From: Anthoceros angustus
Lineage: Eukaryota > Streptophyta > Anthocerotopsida > Anthocerotales > Anthocerotaceae
Reading direction: 5' to 3'
Length of the DNA: 64,000 bases
NCBI GenBank assembly: GCA_010909165.1
Contig: MU008165.1
Location: 1,426,001-1,490,000, forward strand
Shown piece by piece: positions 60,933 through 64,000 of this stretch. The notes below the pieces were generated by a model. It did not search any database and was not told the DNA's origin. It saw only the letters and a program-made list of their open reading frames with translations. Position numbers and translations under genes: made by a program. Each line of letters starts with the position of its first letter. Position 1 is the stretch's first letter.

Positions 60933-63117
60933 TCAACCGGCCAGCTCGGTTGTTTCGCTGGACGATGTCACCACATCATATCTGTACACCACCAGCTTCT
61001 TCTTCTTGGAGGCAGAGTTGTCGATGGTGATGACAACCTTGCCGGGTGCGTGGGCAGGGAAGCTGGCGCTCAAAGGCCCCTCGGTGGCGCTTATTTTCTT
61101 GGACTTCTCGATGATGGTGGTGTAGCCTTCGGTCGGAGTGTACTCTGCAAAATAGGTAACATCCCAGCCTACCACGGACACATCCCAGTGGATGGTTGCC
61201 TTCTGCAGGCACAGCAATTGTCAGCCGGGAAAGGAAAACACAAGAGCAAGGTGACAAGCTGTAGGTGTGAGAGGAAGGAGACATTACCGGAGAGGGAGAA
61301 GGAATCTCGATGGTTTGCACAGCTCCGGCCTTGATGGTGAGCTCGGTGACGGCCGCTTCGAGCCCATCGAAGTGGCTCTCGCCGGCCGACTTGAAGCCGC
61401 CGTATTGAACCGGGACTTGCTCCGGAGAGATGTACCTGGTAAAGAGGGAACGATTACAAAAGGTGCCACCAGAGTGGAACAAGAGAGTGCTGAGTGTCTG
61501 CAGAGAGGAGGGGAGAGGAGAGGAGATGAGAGCATACTTGAACAGAGTCTCCGTGACCTTTCCCCCGGTGGCCACCACGAACTTGCTCTTGGTCCTCTGC
61601 GACAGGAAGGGGCTGATGAAGAGGGTGTAGGGCGCGCTGAAGTACCAGGGCACGTTGATGAAGATCTGCGGCAGCAGGCGGCATGAGGCAATGATGAGAC
61701 AGGGCAAGAGCGCGCCGGAATCGAGGTCACGCACCTCAAAGAGAAGGCCTCGGAAGAAAGAAAAGGAAGAAGTGCGAACGCGAATGCGAACCTTGCGGAC
61801 GACGAGCTCGGGGTAGTTGTCCTGTAGCAGGTTGACAACCTTCTTGAGCTGGGATCGGAGACCGAAGGGAGTTAGCTGGACGCTGTTCCGGAGATCGGTG
61901 ATCTGAACCATGGAGTGCGGGCCCTCGGGCGTGAAATTGAGGTGCTTGATCCCCTTCTCAAGAACCTGGATCCTCCAGCGGATGAAGCTGTCGATCTTGT
62001 CGGGGCTGCCGAAGGCGTGCTGGTACAGCTTCTTATCCTTGAACGCGCCCCACACATTATAGCAGACGGGGTGCTGGTCCTTGTCCACCCCGGACATGAA
62101 GGCGAAGCTGTCCAGCTCCGTCCCGAAGTCCTCCTCCAGCAGGCCGTCCGCGTTGAACGTCTTCCTCCAGATGATGGTCTTCTTCAGCATGGCGAAGGCG
62201 TCCTTCACCTTGAAGTCCCTAGCGCGCAGGAATTTGAGCAGGATGACGTTGGTCCGCTCATCCCCCTTGGTGTGCAGCAGCGGCACGTCCCACAGCGAGA
62301 TGTCCTCATCGATCGCCACCACGGGTTCCTCCGCGGCCGCGGCCTCCACTTCCTTGTCCTCCTCCTTTTCCTCTGTGAGGACTGCGTCGGCGGCTTCCTT
62401 CTCCTTCTCCTTGGGATCCGCAGGTTCGGCGGATGCCGCAGCCTGAGGCGCAGGAGCAACCTCCTCAACCTTGGCCTCAACAGCAGCAGCCTTTTCCTTT
62501 TCCTTTTCCTCTTCCTTCTCCTTCTCCTTCTCCTTCACCTCCGCCGCCGCCGCGGCCACCGCTGCCTTCACGACTTCCACCACAGCGGGCTCCTTCGCCG
62601 GAGCTGCTTCCACGGCCGTCTCCTTCTCCTCCGCCTTCTCCTCTGTTTTGGCGGGAACTTGTCCCTCTCCCTCTCCCTCAGCCTCCCCTTCCGCCTTCAC
62701 CTCCTTCTCCTTCTCCTTCTCCTCCTCCGCCTTCTCCTCCTTGGGAGCGGGGGGAGGGGGCGGCGGGGGCACGACGAACTCGTTGGCCTTGATGGCGGCC
62801 TCGATCCTCAATTTGAACTCCTCCAGCGCCTTCTTCTCGAAGTCCTTCAATTCCGACACGACGTAGGTCTCCTGCTTGAAGGGCGGCACAATTTCCTTCT
62901 CCAGCGACGCCACCGCGACCACCTCCTTGTCGGCCTCGGCGGGGGCCTCCTCCCCGCTGGCGGGGGCGACGGCGGGAGCGGGCTCAGCATCGACGGCGGC
63001 AGCCTCCGGCTTGGTCGGTTCCGGCTCGGGCGCGGGCCCGGTCTCCGGCCCCGCGGCGGGCTTGGTGGCCTCTGGGGCCAGCTCCGCGGGCGCGGCGACG
63101 GCGGTCTCGGCGGCCAT
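60933..63117 (-). CDS. PATL: Patellin: Sec14 lipid-binding and GOLD domain protein
   Basis: Exons on the minus strand: 63117-61792, 61665-61538, 61435-61288 and 61202-60933, giving 623 residues. The first ~280 residues are a low-complexity Ala/Pro/Glu/Lys region with KEKEKE runs. A CRAL-TRIO N-terminal helix (LLKFLRARDFKVKDAFAML) and the Sec14 domain follow, up to about residue 490 (ITDLRNSVQL, NYPELVVRKIFINVPWYFS, ISPFLSQRTKSKFV). The C-terminus is a GOLD domain (KATIHWDVSVVGWDVTYFAEY; KVVITIDNSASKKKKLVVYRYDV). Patellins bind phosphoinositides and act at the cell plate during cytokinesis and in membrane trafficking. Introns 1 (126 bp) and 2 (102 bp) are multiples of three without in-frame stops, so unspliced RNA would still be translatable across them; splicing is chosen because it restores the domain sequence. 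Confidence 0.93.
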
Positions 63118-64000
63118 GGCTTCCGGGCTCCTTCGAGCTGGCTGTATACAGCTCGCCCCTTCCTCTCAGCCGGGAACCCAAGACGCAGCAGCAGCAGCAA
63201 CAGCAACAGTCGCAGCAGCAAGTGGGCCGCACAGCAGAAGCAAAATGCGGCAGCGAGGGCGAGGGAGAGCGCAGGGCAGAAGAGCAGGGGAGAGCTGGGA
63301 TGCAAAATGCGGGAAAGGAGGAAGGCAGGCGAGGAAGAAGAAGGAAAATGTTTCTCTCTCTCTCTCTCTGTCTCTCTGTCTTGCTCTCTTGGTCTGTCTC
63401 TCTCTCTTGGGAAAAGGCGACGGCGAGAGCAGGGCAGTGTGCGTTAGTGTGTTGTGAGGGGAAGGAGGAGGCGAGCGGGCCAAGTTGAAGGCTCGCGGCG
63501 GGAGGCGGGCAGCGGGCAGCGTTTGTGGGCGGAGGAGGCGGGCAGCGGCAGGCTTTAATGGGGGCGGGGTGACACGTGGCGGGCAGGATGAGTCAGGCGG
63601 GCACATGCCCAGGCCCAGGCCCAGGGCTGGCCCAGCTGGCTGCTCGCCAGGCTTGGCGCAAAGTCGAGGAGGAGGCGAGGCGTCGAGGCGAGTGGGGCAC
63701 GACGGACAAGGTGGCCAGCGGGGCTGGGCAGCCCGGCAGCCCGGATCGGGCGTTTTCATGGGCTTCGGCCCCGCGCTTCCTCCGCCCCACCACCACCCGC
63801 TCGCATCACACTCGGCCAGCATGAGATAAACATTGGGCGGGCGCCCCGGCTTGCTCCACCACCGGGAATGCCGCCCCCGGGCTCGGCACTGCCCGCTGCC
63901 GCTTCTCCTCCTTTCTTTCTTCAGTCTCCTGTGCCGGCACCGGCACCGGAGCCGGCGTTTTTGGGAAATGTCTGCCTGTTTCCCTCCTCCTCTCTGTCAC
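63118..64000. promoter_or_regulatory. Patellin upstream region with a GA/CT microsatellite
   Basis: On the plus strand a CT repeat (TCTCTCTCTCTCTCTCT) lies at 63353-63372 with further CTCT tracts to 63410. Read from the gene this is a GA repeat about 240-290 bp upstream of the start codon, either leader or promoter (GAGA motif). GC-rich sequence continues to the window end. No further gene is supported. Confidence 0.5.

Noticed and set aside
61915-63447. 510-residue plus-strand open frame opposite patellin
   Set aside because: It is the complement of the Glu/Lys/Ala-rich patellin N-terminus, giving Leu/Arg/Ser runs with no domain.

Overview
This is nuclear DNA from a land plant. It carries nuclear genes for chloroplast proteins (photosystem I subunit PsaD, a chloroplast RNA-binding protein, a Rieske monooxygenase of the PAO/TIC55/PTC52 family), a large intronless organelle-type PPR protein, plant-type receptors (RMR, patellin), a DUF26/Gnk2 cysteine-rich secreted protein and GT-AG introns mostly 80-150 bp long. 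The compact genes, GC-rich coding sequence and style of the PPR protein suggest a seed-free plant (bryophyte, lycophyte or fern grade), but the species cannot be named from the sequence alone.

Layout. 1-17 kb: a tandem segmental duplication. The window opens inside a beta-tubulin gene (copy 1). An almost identical beta-tubulin (copy 2) follows 12.1 kb later, then the real acyl-CoA-binding ankyrin gene (ACBP, minus strand). Copy 1 is followed by a decayed fragment of the last ACBP exon in the same relative position. The spacer between the copies holds a GC-rich gag-like repeat element with a 600 bp tandem repeat, an LTR-like promoter segment and a decayed LINE-type retrotransposon. 17.6-20.7 kb: a 1012-residue PPR protein (minus). 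21-23 kb: AT-rich DNA with a small DUF26 gene. 23.8-28.5 kb: chloroplast RNA-binding protein and pinin. 28.5-31.8 kb: repeat field with a 33 bp minisatellite, a large foldback element and nested repeats. 31.9 kb: tRNA-Thr(AGU) divergent from an APE2-type DNA repair nuclease (32-35 kb). 36-37.4 kb: AIFM2/FSP1-like oxidoreductase. 40.6-46.2 kb: a conserved plant protein of unknown function, cornichon and a Gfo/Idh/MocA oxidoreductase in head-to-head arrangement, and PsaD. 46.2-50.2 kb: repeats and a second stray ACBP exon fragment. 50.3-54.5 kb: Rieske monooxygenase and an intact third beta-tubulin. 54.5-57.9 kb: AT-rich DNA with telobox-bearing repeats. 57.9-63.1 kb: RMR-type vacuolar sorting receptor and a patellin (minus).

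The genes do not form one pathway. Loose themes are the cytoskeleton and membrane traffic (tubulins, cornichon, RMR, patellin), chloroplast function (PsaD, RNA-binding protein, Rieske protein) and RNA/DNA maintenance (PPR, pinin, APE2).

Caution: several conserved reading frames are broken by tiny deletions in C-runs or TC repeats (both beta-tubulin duplicates, exon 1 of the chloroplast RNA-binding protein). Many of these look like consensus errors, but real pseudogenisation cannot be excluded without reads. Exon coordinates were derived by hand from GT-AG sites and family conservation.
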